Notes under the pieces: model-generated | Databases searched by the model: none | What the model saw: only the letters and a program-made list of their open reading frames with translations | What the model was told of the DNA's origin: nothing | From: Agriotes lineatus | Taxonomy: Eukaryota; Arthropoda; Insecta; Coleoptera; Elateridae | DNA length: 64,000 nt | NCBI GenBank assembly: GCA_940337035.1 | Contig: CALNHX010002286.1 | Location: 1-64,000 of the forward strand | Reading direction: 5' to 3' | Shown: piece after piece, positions 24,256 to 34,907 of the stretch | Layout of the letters: each line of letters starts with the position of its first letter | Position numbering within the stretch: position 1 is the first letter of the stretch | Made by a program: the position numbers and the translations under genes

Positions 24256-25027
24256 CATGATTTTTAAACCGTATTTCTTGTATAAAATATAGAATTTCGT
24301 TCTAGACATGAAAATAATGCTTGTAAAACTAAGCAACTATTTGACATGCTCTCTGTAGTATAGATTACGTTTATTATAAGCAAAAATTATACTTTATGTG
24401 GCGTGGCTAGACGGTTTATCTGCCGAGCTTGCAAATATCTGAAGAAATCTCGAAAGAAGTAACATTCTCACGCTCTAAAATCATCAGTTTCGTACACTTA
24501 AGGCTCTGCTTTACTTAACCGTAGAATTTCGAAAAATTGTGGATCTTTATTATAATATAAAAATGTTGCTGTGTATTCTAAAAACCGTGTCGATGGCTAA
24601 ACTTGATTAGTAAGCGATATACAAGGGGGGTGTTATAAAATATTCAGAAAATTTTAAATTAGAGTCTTGTAATTAACAAAAAATGGTAAACTAATTTTTA
24701 GTTGTAATTTCTCTAGTTTTGGGCAAAAGTATTAAATTTTATATTGGGATGTAGCTGCTGTAATTAACTAGGGAGGGATTACAATATAAATATGTCTATC
24801 AAGTGCTTCAAGTTCGACTTTATTTCTAAAAAGCTAAATTCAATTTAGGCAAGCAACACTACAATTTAGTCATTGTGGTGTTGCTATTAACAAAGCATTA
24901 GGCGGAGTAAGCAGCTTATAGTTGATTACAGTGTAGTTCTTGGAAACCTAAACCAGGAGAGGTTTGCATACTTATCTAGTTCTTTTATTAGATTTCTTTT
25001 TATTTGGGGATTTTAGAATTTAGGTTT
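24256..25027. other. No recognised feature
   Basis: AT-rich. The phrase atatctgaagaaatctcgaa at 24434 resembles part of the GTCT-rich repeat family in isolation. Nothing else was recognised. Confidence 0.4.
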
Positions 25028-25330
25028 GATAACGTCTAAAAGACGAAGGAAGTATTGTAATCATGAAAAAATCACCTTCCGAGATTTTTTCAGATCTTCA
25101 TGTTTCAAGGACGCTAGATGACGAAAAAGAGACTTCCTCAATTCCGTCAGTCTGTCTGTCTGTCTATCTGTCTGTCTGTATGTCTGTCTGTCTGTGTTTC
25201 TGTTGGCAGTATAGCTCAAAAACTATTTGTCGAAGAAAGACGATATTTTGCATACATATTATATATCTACCTCGCATGAAACCGCTACAATTTCATACAA
25301 ATATATGTACAGGGTAAGCACCTTAAAAAA
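25028..25330 (+). repeat. GTCT-rich repeat family, copy 2
   Basis: gtctaaaagacgaaggaagt starts the copy. Then come aaaatcaccttccgagattt, cagatcttcatgtttcaagg, ctagatgacg, a TCTGTCTGTC microsatellite, ggcagtatagctcaaaaact, a ttgcatacat phrase and aagcaccttaaaa. This is the most complete uninterrupted copy and serves as the template for reading the split copy 3. The 84-codon frame across it is low-complexity. Confidence 0.8.
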
Positions 25331-25515
25331 ATATTTTTTTTTTATTTTTGTGTTAATTTTGAAATAAACGGAAGTAATAACTTTCACATAGGTCAGAATT
25401 TACATTTTTCGAAAATAAAACTCAACCGATAAAGGATAATGTCACAAAAGAGTAAAAATCCTTCAACCATTACACCGCGCTCTTCATGAGACGCGCGCGC
25501 CGGACTTTTCCCGAA
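25331..25515. other. No recognised feature
   Basis: AT-rich up to 25480, then a GC-rich step (gagacgcgcgcgccggactt) leading into the tRNA-like segment. Confidence 0.4.
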
Positions 25516-25632
25516 GAGATGCGGTAGCGCAGATGGAATTCCGTCGGACTTACATCCTCTGCGGAACCTCGGCCAGGATCGAGTTTTCTACAGAACCGCA
25601 GATGCGGCGGGTTCAAACCCCCGCGGGATACA
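25516..25632 (+). repeat. tRNA-derived segment
   Basis: An A-box-like ggtagcgcagatgg and a T-arm with gcgggttcaaacccccgc (B box ggttcaaaccc) are separated by about 80 bases. That is longer than in a normal tRNA without an intron. No acceptor stem closes it, so it is a decayed tRNA or SINE head rather than a gene. Confidence 0.5.
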
Positions 25633-25734
25633 TTTTCTTTAAAATTTGAAAATGTATTTAATTTATTAGAAACGTGAAGATATTTGTACTCCTAACTTAA
25701 TTTGATTTTTTAAATTATTTAGTGTGTCACAATG

Positions 25735-26016
25735 TCGACGAGGAAGGCTCTGCGTAAAGTCCTTTACAGATTTTTACTTCCCTCGTATGACAGACGAAGG
25801 AAGTATCACGAAAAAATCACCATCCCAGATTTCTTCAGATCTTCACGTTTCAGGGTCCCTAGATGACGAAAAACAGGTTTTCTCAATTCTGTCTGCCTGT
25901 CTGTCTCTCTAACTGTCTGTCTGTCTCTCTGTCTGTCTGTCTGTCTGTCTGTCTGTATGTCTGTCTGCTCAAAAAATATTTGTTCGAGGAAGACGATATT
26001 TTGCATACACAGTATA
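25735..26016 (+). repeat. GTCT-rich repeat, copy 3, left part
   Basis: gacgaaggaagtatcacgaa, atttcttcagatcttcacgt and ctagatgacg lead into a long GTCTGTCTGTCT run, then gaggaagacgatattttgca and tacacagtata. There it is cut by a mariner. It resumes at about 29785 with acctggaatgaaacctgtaa and gtgagcaccttaaaa, the same order as in copy 2. Confidence 0.85.
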
Positions 26017-26339
26017 GAGTGTGTCCCAAAAGTCTGGAATAAATTCAGTATTTCCTAAAATGTACGTTTCCGGCTAAAATCCTCGAACACGTCGATTTTA
26101 GTTTTTTATTCTTCACTTACTGACGTAACATACGTATAGATGGCGCTAATCACGTTTTGGATATGACGTCACCAACAATTTTTTAAAAATAGGAATCCCA
26201 TATTTTTTCGACGTAATCTTGTAGAGTATCTCTTCCAGAATACAACGGTATGACACATTTATAACTTTATGTTATAAATAAGGACGAAAATAATAAAGAA
26301 GGTATTTAAACGGAACATTCATAATCCTTTTAATACTAA

Positions 26340-28038
26340 TGTAGTGTAGCGCCGTGTCCTGAAGTTCGTTACCAGCCTCAAGTTCACGATGAGATTACTG
26401 ATGTGAATTTCACTGAAGAATCTATTCTTAATAAACTTGTTAAGCTCGACATTACTACATCGCCAGGATTAGACGGTATATCTTCCCGCCTGCTCAAATC
26501 ATGTGCCTCGGAACTAAGCTGTCCTCTGAGCATACTTATGAATCAATCTTTCGAAACGGCAACCTTACCAAACATTTGGAAAACTGCGTCCGTAAGACCT
26601 ATATTCAAGAAAGGTGATAAGCTCGACGCCCGCAACTACAGACCTATAAGTCTAGTTCCCATTATTGCAAAAATAATGGAATCCATTATCGTAGACAAGA
26701 TGCAGGTGTTTCTTTTACGAAATAAGGTCATACCAACTAATCAGCATGGTTTTTGTCCGGGTAAATCAGTCGTAACAAATCTGTTGTGCTGCGTTAATGA
26801 TTGGTCTCTTAGTTTAAACAAAGGTGACTGCGTGGACATAATTTACTTGGACTTTAGTCGTGCGTTTGATAAAGTGCCAAAAAATCGGTTGCTTACAAAA
26901 TTAAATCATGTTGGCATACGTGGACAACTGCTAAACTGGATTAAATCGTTTCTGACTGGACGCGAATTTACTGTTAAAGTCAGTACTTCAACTAGTGTTA
27001 TGAAACCAGTGGAGAGCGGCGTACCTCAGGGATCTGTCCTGGGACCGCTTCTTTTTATTATTTATACTTCGGACATTTCTTATTATATAAAGTCACCACG
27101 TTCTTTCTACGCTGATGATACTAAAATATACAACAACCCCGTAACAAGCTTCCACACTATTCAAAACGACCTCAACAGCATTTTTGATTGGACGGAAGAA
27201 TGGCTTCTCCCTCTTAACGTTTCCAAATGTGTAGTTATGCATTTAGGGAAAAATAACCCTAGGCATACCTATAAAATAAATAACAACCTGCTAAGCAGCA
27301 AAGACAGTTATTGTGATCTTGGTGTTGTCATAACTGCGAACTTATCGTGGAGTGATCATATCTGTCAGATTGTCAAGAAATCAAACACTATGTTATATCT
27401 ACTTTCCAAAACATTTGAACATCTTGATTGTACTACATTTAAAAAACTTTACAAGTTATATGTACGTCCGATCTTAGAATTTGCAAACTCCGTGTGGTAC
27501 CCTGTATTACTGCGCGACCGTGACCGACTCGAAAATGTACAGCGACGTGCTTCAAGATTACCTTTCGACCGAAATAGACCCTCGTACGCAGAAAGACTCG
27601 CTATCCTGCATCTTCCAACACTACTATTTCGTCAGCAGCGAGGCGATCTAATAACCGTCTACAAGGCGTTTCACAACGACGAATCTCCAATTCGTCATCT
27701 TTTCCAACTTGCAACATCTACACACCTACGGGGTCACGAGTGGAAGCTAAGAAAGGAGCCCTTCATAACAACCCAGCGGCAATTCTTTCTTACAAACAGA
27801 GTGTTTCACTCTTGGAATTCCTTACCCCATGAAGTGGTTTCTGCCAGTGATGTCAACCAGTTCAAGTCGTTTATTGACGAATTATTAAGTACTTAATATC
27901 AATCTTATTTTAATTTTATTACTGTATAAATTGTGTTCATTCTGTATATGTTTTCAATCACATACCTTTTACTAATTTTTGAGCAATGATAGATTCATTC
28001 TCTGCTCTGTATCTTCTCTAATAATAATAATAATAATA
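26340..28038 (+). mobile_element. 5'-truncated LINE inserted in a mariner TIR
   Basis: The segment between the two halves of the mariner left TIR contains a reverse transcriptase frame. It ends in a TAATAATAATAATAA run at 28019-28038, the tail type seen in several non-LTR retrotransposons. The 5' boundary falls inside coding sequence, the usual result of abortive target-primed reverse transcription. I could not define a clean target duplication. Confidence 0.85.
26349..27896 (+). pseudogene. Non-LTR retrotransposon reverse transcriptase, 5' truncated
   Basis: The frame is open from the truncation point to the stop. I count 497 codons from a GTG at 26403, and the frame extends upstream in phase to 26349, so the true start is missing. 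Numbering from 26403, the motifs are: ARNYRPISLVP (residues 76-86), IYLDFSRAFDKVP with the first palm Asp (147-159), GVPQGSVLGPLLF (206-218), and YADD, the catalytic pair, at 236-239. A thumb and C-terminal region with RRASRLPFDRNRP and WNSLP follows. It would copy the element RNA into DNA at the nick. No endonuclease or ORF1 remains. The closest style is the jockey/CR1-like group, by memory. The RT core has no stop or frameshift, so the insertion looks fairly young. Confidence 0.9.
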
Positions 28039-28271
28039 AACGATGCTGCTATCTCACAAAAAAAAACAAAAGAAAAACATAAAATTAGCTTACAAATAAT
28101 TTCTAAAAGCATAATGGCCGGGTGCTCAACTAGATTTTATTCGTTGGGGTATCCAGGTTTTGAGAATTTGAAATGTTTCAATAAAATTCAAACTTATTAA
28201 ATGAAATCGAAGCATGCTGTGAAGAACTGACAAGACAAAACAATACGTAGACATAAAATAATTCAACTTAT

Positions 28272-29319
28272 TTGTTTTGTGTCAAAGTCACTTTTAAAAC
28301 AGTAAATAATGTTAACCACAAAAGAAAAATAGAAATCTTAATTATGATTGGTTGTGGTGATAAAACCCGAACGCAAGCTGAAGTTTGTCAAATATTCAAT
28401 TTGAAATATCCAAACAAAAACATTAATCAATCTACAGTAAGCAAGATCGAGAAGAAATTTAGAGAATCTGGCACTGTTGAAGATCTGCCTAGAATCGGAT
28501 ATTCGAAAATAGTTAACGATGAAAATAGCTTAAATGTTTTGTTATCAGTTCATGAAAATCGACATTCGTCAATACGAAGATTTGGACAGGTACATGACAT
28601 GTTACGTTCTTCAGTTCACAGAGTTTTTAAAAGAAACAAATATCACCCGTATAAAGTAAAACTAATTCATGCATTAAATGAGGATGATCCAGATCGCCGG
28701 GTTCAATTCTGCCAAGAAATAATAGGCATGTTATAGGCTAATTCCTATTTTCTTCAAAACTCGATATTGTTCTCAGATGAGGCGACGTTTGTTTTAAATG
28801 GCATTGTTAACAGACAAAATTGCAGATATTAAGATAGTGCGAGACCAAACTGGACAATTGAGGCACACCCAATACCCACAGAAATTGAATGTTTGGGCGG
28901 GCATTGTTGGACACCGCATATTAGTACCGTACTTTTTCGAAGGAACTTTATCCGGAAATATCTATTTCGATTTCCTCCGCTTCGAACTAGTACCAGTGCT
29001 TGCAGAGTTGTTTCCTAATTCTCAGGACCCAGATGTCCCAGCTGATGATATTTGGTTCCAGCAGAACGGAGCACCTCCACATTATGACAGAAATGTCCGG
29101 CAATATTTGGACGATGTGTTTCCTGGGCGTTGGATTGGTCGAAGAGGACCTACGGAATGGCCTCCTCGATCGCCAGACTTGACCCCAATGGGCTTTTTTC
29201 TTTGGGGCTACTTGAAAAGTAAGGTTTATTTGACCAAACCAGCAAATTTGCAAGACCTGAAGGACCGAATACAGTACCACATTCGTGCAATCGACCGGAA
29301 CATATTAGAACATGTGTAG
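28272..29319 (+). pseudogene. Mariner/IS630-type transposase, inactivated
   Basis: The first part (28272-28736) holds the helix-turn-helix region, with RTQAEVCQIFNLKYP and KFRESGTVEDLPRIG patches, and a second HTH patch, SSVHRVFKRNKYHPYK. The frame then stops. The segment with the first catalytic Asp (about 28770, ttctcagatgaggcgacg) lies in another frame. It resumes at 28798-29319 with LNVWAGIVGHRILVPYF, FQQNGAPPHYDRN and WPPRSPDLTP. The usual second catalytic Asp in QQD is Asn here (QQN), so the enzyme would be dead even without the frame break. It is the transposase of the enclosing element at 26017-29784. The overlapping frames on both strands at 28987-29280 are shadows. Confidence 0.9.
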
Positions 29320-29784
29320 ACGGAAAGGTTGAATCGTTTCGTGCTGTGCTCGAGAGAAGCTGGTCGCAATTTCGAATACTTAATTAAATTTATGGTTTGT
29401 AACCTAATTTTATGTTTTTTATTTGTTTTTTGTAAGATAGCAGCGTCGTTTATTTTTATAGTATTAAAAAGATTATGAATTTTCCGTTTTCTTCTTAATT
29501 TTTTTCTTCCTTATTTCTAAGATAAAATAAATTATAAGTGTGACATTCCGCTGTATTCGGGAAGAGAAGCTCTACAAGACTACGCCGAAAAAATATGGGG
29601 TTGCTATTTAAAAAAATTGTTGATGACGTCATATCCGGACCGTGATTAGCGCCATCTATACGTAAGTTACATGAGAAAGTGCAGAAAGTGCGGAAGAAAA
29701 AAATAAAATCGACCTGTTCAAGAATTTTAACCGGAAACGTACATGTTAGGAAATACTGAATTTATTCCAGACTTTTGGGACACT

Positions 29785-29850
29785 ATATATACCTGGAATG
29801 AAACCTGTAAAATTTCAGACAAATATATATAGGGTGAGCACCTTAAAACA
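29785..29850 (+). repeat. GTCT-rich repeat, copy 3, right part
   Basis: acctggaatgaaacctgtaa, atttcagacaaatatatata and gtgagcaccttaaaa continue copy 3 after the mariner. They line up with cctcgcatgaaaccgctaca and gtaagcaccttaaaa of copy 2. Confidence 0.8.
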
Positions 29851-30545
29851 ACAAAATTTTGTTTATTTTTTATTCAATTTAGTAATAGATAGAAGTAATA
29901 ATTTGTACATAGTGCAGGCTTTATTCTTACCAAAAATGGAAGCCAATAGATACAGAATACATTTTTTACAATACAAAAACGAGGCACAAATTAGCGAGTT
30001 ATTTAATACAGCTGCGAAGTAGGAACACGAGAAGGTGATGCTTCGTGGCATTTCTTTTGATAGCAGTTAAGGTAACAAGTAAAAGTAAAGCCCACACAAT
30101 GAAAAGCTGCATCGAACCAGTCAGTAGATTAAAAACGGTGACGAGGGGAAACCCAGCAAAATACTCTCAACAGTTTCTTTCATTTTTTTAGTTTTGAAAA
30201 TAAATAATAATCGGTGAGTACCAAATCAGGGCTGTATAAAAGTTGTAACTCCATGGAGTCGCAGCCATCCATAATATAGAATTTTTTGAGCTTTGTGCAC
30301 TCTGCAATTGTTGTGCAGCAGCAAATTTCTTTGATTTTCTTTTATGGCATTTGATATGGTAATGTACCAGATGTCAAATTCGAGGTTAATAGGTATGATA
30401 TAGACTAACAGTTCCACCAGCAATATACTTTATTACTGCCAAATGCATAACATCAACTGGTGCTGCTTATTGTGCCTTAGTACATAAAAACGAGTTCTGC
30501 TCATCTTGGTTATGTTTTGACATTTAGTGTTACTTTTATATAAAA
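29851..30545. other. No recognised feature
   Basis: AT-rich. Short frames on both strands (29798-30051, 30226-30423) lack motifs. aagtaaagcccacacaatga at 30086 starts a less AT-rich patch. Confidence 0.4.
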
Positions 30546-30551
30546 ATTCAA

Positions 30552-30900
30552 TACGAAACGCTATAGAAAAGTAGTTTTACTGAACTCGTATGGCTATTTA
30601 AGTACTTGCCGGGGCTCATACTCTAACCGGCCATATTTGTTGAGTAAAACTTTTCTAAACTTTTTTGCGTAATATATACTATTAAATTATTATATTTCTC
30701 TATGCCGTGTGCGTGTTTTCATTACACAATCATTAATTTCGCCATTAGAAAGCTATTTCAAAAATTTAAAAACTTAATTTAAGTAACTATTTTACTCAAA
30801 GTATGTCTGGTTTGAGTACGAGCGGCAGCGAGTATTTAAAAAGCCATACGAGTTCAGTAAAACCACTTTTCTAACGCGTTTTGTATACTATTTTATCGGA
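30552..30900. repeat. Hairpin element, about 350 bp
   Basis: aaacgctatagaaaagtagt, tttactgaactcgtatggct and atttaagtacttgccgg on the left face agtatttaaaaagccatacg, agttcagtaaaaccactttt and ctaacgcgttttg on the right. The inner spacer holds a partial arm copy (gttgagtaaaacttttctaa) and atatactattaaatt. gagtacgagcggcagcgagt is the GC-rich core. Confidence 0.8.
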
Positions 30901-32333
30901 TTGCATGTAGAAATATGAAATATTAGATTTTTAAAATTAGTTTTTAAATGTTTTCAATAGCTTGATAGTGAAGGAATATTAATGAGTGTGCAATAAAAAC
31001 CCTATTTGGTACAGAAAACCTTTGTGTATTTTTACTTTGCATGAGGTTAGCAAAGATACACCCATGTCTTATCCCAGTTCTAATTAACAGAAAGATAAAC
31101 TTTCTTCGAAATTTTTTCCCCTTACAGCTTTTATTCTGTTGTAAGCAGTCTTGGAATCCAGCATACTAATGCTTTGCTCATCTCCATTTTTTTTTTTGTT
31201 ACTTCATTATTGTTTCCACCGACCTTCCGCACTTTGGGGATCATCCTGAATCGATTTCTTGTCCCATTTAAATTGATTATACTAAAATGTGTCTAAGAAA
31301 AAATATAACTGCCCATGTTCCTCATACACGCCATCCTTTCGTAAATACCTCTTAGGCTAGTATCGTTTTCGTTAAAAACTTTATAATGATTTCGTATTCA
31401 AGCTTAATTTTACGATTTAGTTTATTCAAAGCACTACCATTGAATATCCAGACTCAGAATGCTTATTGCAATAGTAGTATATGGGAATTATTTTTAATGA
31501 GTTAAAGAACCGGTAGATGGCATGGTAATACAAAATTATCATAAGCATAGCTTGGGGTGAAACAATAATACACAGTGGGTTTAAGTTGTGGAATTTTTCA
31601 ACAAAGTAAAAGCTAGTATTACCTACCAACAGAGTGCAATGCTTAGAGAAAGCAGGTAGGATATGCAGCAGAATTAAATGGCAGCAGGTAGAAAAATAAC
31701 GCCCCCAGGCACGTAATCTTTTTTAATCCTAAAGTAGTTTCCATAATAGAAATATTTAAGCAGTGACTGTGTCATCACTATTTGTGCACTAAAACTCTTA
31801 ATTTTTGGTTCATTTTTGGTTTTGACGGTGTTTGTTTCTTTTGTTGGACTAAGGACTTACATTTTTTAAAAAGTTTGCAAGTAACCAATAAGTTAAAACT
31901 AAATAATTTATGATCACAGCAATTTACATTAATGGATTTACACAGTTCTTTTGTTGAAGTGTCTATAATATTTATTATTTTGGATTTAACATGTTCATAT
32001 AATAAGAGAAGAAGAAGAAGAAGAATAATCAAAATATAAAGTTTCGGAAACTTTTTCGAATATTTCCAAACTGTAACTTACAAGTTGAGTAAACTTCGTA
32101 GTTGGCGCCTTTAGCCCTCTTGTGCTATCTATTTCTAAAATATTACTATATGTGCGATGCAACAAAAGCATTTTATGTTTGTCGTCTAGAATGGAACTTA
32201 GTATCATAAAAAATAATGAACATACATCACAATTAAATTTTTCTAGGCACTTTTTCGCGAAGTATCCCGCAAAATACGTTATAACGCAATTTTCTAATGT
32301 TTGTGCCGTGAATTGCGCAGACTGATTTGAAGC
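30901..32333. other. Unassigned, with a GAA-tail fragment
   Basis: AT-rich. At 31995-32026, catataataagagaagaaga followed by AGAAGAAG resembles the tail of the GAA-tailed SINE. The 84-codon minus-strand frame there starts inside this tail and looks artefactual. No other feature. Confidence 0.4.
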
Positions 32334-33060
32334 CTAATTCACATCCATACTGTATTCAAAATCGTTTAGTACACTAGAAACATCATCACCATTTTCAAAA
32401 TTGTCTTCGCCTGCAAGGCAAGTGTCTTCGGGATCGAAATCTAATACGACGTCTTGGTCGGCTGCACAATTTGACAAGCTAGACGGTTTCATAAGCGAGT
32501 TAATGGCGTTATTGCGAAAAAGAGTCCTGAAAATGCTTGCAGTGGGATTCCGATTATAACCTCCCTTCTGTCTATATATTGAAAATATATTTTCAATGGC
32601 ATCTTGATTCAGTCGATTTGTCAATACACATCTAATGCTTTTCAACTTTTCTTCTCTGTAAAAAAGTAGTGCTCCCTCAATAGACTGAATTTTATATAAT
32701 CTAGAGAGATATTGTTTTCCTTCTTCTAAAGTTGCCATTCCCAAGCTGTTTTCGTCTGACAAAGCCGACTTGTAAGGATTTGTATCATATAGGCGCCGAC
32801 TATTGAGACAATCAAATACTTTATCCATTAAATCAATAAAATCGGCTGTATTTGTAGCTGTAGAGCTGGTAATTTCCCTAGTATCTACACAACTTCTAAT
32901 TGTTGCGGCTACAGAGTGGTTTAATATTATTTTGCATGGCCAGTTTCACATTCATCTTTTGGAAAGCGTTTGGATTTACATGTGCTTCTGTCAATCTTGG
33001 CAATGCTTTACATTTACCATTTGTTTTATCTACGTCGTACAGGTGTCGAATGTCGTTAAA
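32334..33060 (-). pseudogene. P-element-type (THAP9-like) transposase fragment
   Basis: The minus-strand frame 32334-32828 (164 codons) has the C-terminal signature TNRLNQDAIENIFSIYRQKG followed by GYNRNPTASIFR, characteristic of P-element transposases and their THAP9 relatives. Upstream, in the same frame to about 32920 and then after a one-base shift to 33060, coherent family sequence continues (SVAATIRSCVDTREI; RHLYDVDKTNGKCKALPRLT; HVNPNAFQKMNVKLAMQ). Only the C-terminal third is present. The THAP DNA-binding domain and the GTP-binding region are not visible, and no P-type terminal repeat was found. It is a truncated relic. The plus-strand frames at 32803-33242 are shadows or AT-rich noise. 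Confidence 0.85.
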
Positions 33061-33695
33061 TGCAAAAAAACCGGAATTATTTTTTTCAGTTTTATTTTTT
33101 CTATTTATTGATTGATGTTAATAAGTTTTGGCTTAAATGGTATATAATTATATGTTTTGTCTTATTTCATTTGATCAATAACTTTTTTGTGTCACTGTAC
33201 ATATTTTATTATATTTATTATATAATTAGTCATATCATTTAACAAAAGAATTATTAGAATATGACGCTTCTATAGAATATCCTAATTATTGTTGATGATT
33301 GTCGTTTTGCTTACCACATTTTGTTGAGAGAAATAAATCGCATTTTGCGTTAATTTTTGAAACCGCGTTCAGAGATATACAAATCCAAACAGAAGAAACA
33401 TTGAAACATTTAAATTGAACATAGAAATATTGACTTATTTAAAAATATAATTTCGTGAAACGTGAATTAATATGGTTTATCTACTAGCAACATGATATTG
33501 TACATTTTCGTCATAGAAACAAAATATGAAAAGCTACTCATAACTCCCAAGGGACTTGTCAAATTATTTCTCCCTCAAACTCATGGTAACAATGCAACTA
33601 CAATTAACGTCTTAGCAACCATACAATGAGGCAATCCTTGATGTTACTTACATATTCTAATTTTGAAATTTCATACTATTTTTACGAATATGCTA
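33061..33695. other. No recognised feature
   Basis: Very AT-rich. It may include more decayed P-element sequence next to the fragment, but I cannot read it. Confidence 0.35.
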
Positions 33696-33696
33696 G

Positions 33697-33850
33697 GAGA
33701 TAAAATATTGTATGCACCACGGGAGATATTCATGTTCTTTACCTTCGGTTGACTTACAGACCTCGGGCCAGAGCCCTCGGCCTGTAACACATGTCAACCT
33801 CAGGGAAAAAACATATTCATATCTCCCTTAATGCATAAATATCTATTCAT
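33697..33850. repeat. Hairpin element, about 150 bp
   Basis: atgcaccacgggagatattc and atgttctttaccttcggttg on the left face tcaacctcagggaaaaaaca and atatctcccttaatgcat on the right. The core is cctcgggccagagccctcgg. Confidence 0.75.
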
Positions 33851-34301
33851 TATGTTCCTAAATCACAAAAATACAAGATTTAGTTTTTTATAAATTATAG
33901 TCACTTTTTATGTTAATATGTTAATCACTTTTCTTGCAAAAAATTGAATGGAAGCCCTGCCCAAGTGATATCTTTTTTTGTTGAATCTAAAAAGGTGTAT
34001 TATAAAAACGGAATCTGTGTAACGCGGAATCATCCCGTTGATAACGGAACATTCCCAAAAATTCACGCCAAAGGAGAAATTTCGTGAAATCATTAATGCT
34101 TACAATATGATATTTTTATTACATTAGTAAACCTCCATAGAAAGGAAATTTTGATAGGTTAAGCCGTAGAAAAATCATAATTTTTACATTATATATTAGA
34201 AAACATGTTTACAATAGTTTACATTAAAAAAAAAGTTTCAATCAATGGATCAAAATTGAATACTTAATATTTTGTTTATAATCTAAAATCGTGAATAATT
34301 A
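33851..34301. other. No recognised feature
   Basis: AT-rich spacer left of the complete mariner. The 61-codon minus-strand frame has no motif. Confidence 0.4.
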
Positions 34302-34303
34302 TA

Positions 34304-34868
34304 CCGGGTGTAACAGGATCATGGTACACCCCCGTATCTCCGTTAGTTTTAAAGGTAATTTATTGAAATTTGGTATATCACATATACATAATAAGCGGCA
34401 CTTTTTGACCTGCAAATGATTTTTTTTTCACTTCCGGTTTCGCCGGAAGTGATACCAACTTTCGATTTTTAAATAGAACACCCTGTATATTATTACATTT
34501 CTGAAATCTGCATAATTTTCTGAATCCAATGATACCACATAAGTGACATTTCAAACGTCAAAAATTTTTTTAATTTAATTTTTAGTTTTCCATTTAAGTG
34601 TGCCATGATGGTTCCGATTTATTCCAATTGATCCATTTAATGCTAGAAAAATCGAAATCCCGTCAAAAATACTAAATTGCGTTTTTTATGAGCAAATAAA
34701 GTTCACCGTAATCAATTTTGGGGTAAAACTCAATTTTTTCAAATGGAACCATATTGGTACCGTGGTACCATTTATTAGTACTATTAATAAGGAATTTATT
34801 CATACATGGTAATTAAATGTGCGATAAATACAAACAAAATTACAACTAAAAGAAAATAAGAAAATACA
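34304..34868 (+). repeat. Left terminal inverted repeat
   Basis: 565 bp, inverted at 36124-36688. It contains a small internal palindrome (cacttccggtttcgccggaagtg) at 34431-34453 and a second one around tggtaccgtggtacca. Few mismatches separate the arms (for example ttggtatatcacata against ttggtatatcccata). Confidence 0.93.
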
Positions 34869-34907
34869 AAAAATACAACTTGAAATACAAAAAATTAACA
34901 CAAAACA

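Larger units (their letters stand above)
26017..29784 (+). mobile_element. Mariner-type element split by a LINE
   Basis: gtgtcccaaaagtctggaat near 26020 is inverted at ttccagacttttgggacac near 29765. The TIRs are long. They still pair at tagatggcgctaatcac/gattagcgccatcta, at acgtttccgg/ccggaaacgt and at attcataatccttttaatac/gtattaaaaagattatgaat. The left TIR is interrupted at about 26340 and resumes at about 28039 (aaacgatgctgctatct against agatagcagcgtcgttt). It interrupts copy 3 of the GTCT repeat and contains a broken transposase. Confidence 0.9.

Noticed and set aside
25140..25200. TCTGTCTGTC repeats as a possible CRISPR-like or regulatory array
   Set aside because: They are simple GTCT microsatellites without unique spacers, and they sit inside a dispersed repeat family with copies at 6.5, 25.1 and 25.9 kb.
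28987..29280. 97-codon minus-strand and 60-codon plus-strand frames as genes
   Set aside because: They overlap the mariner transposase block with QQNGAPPH and are shadows of it.
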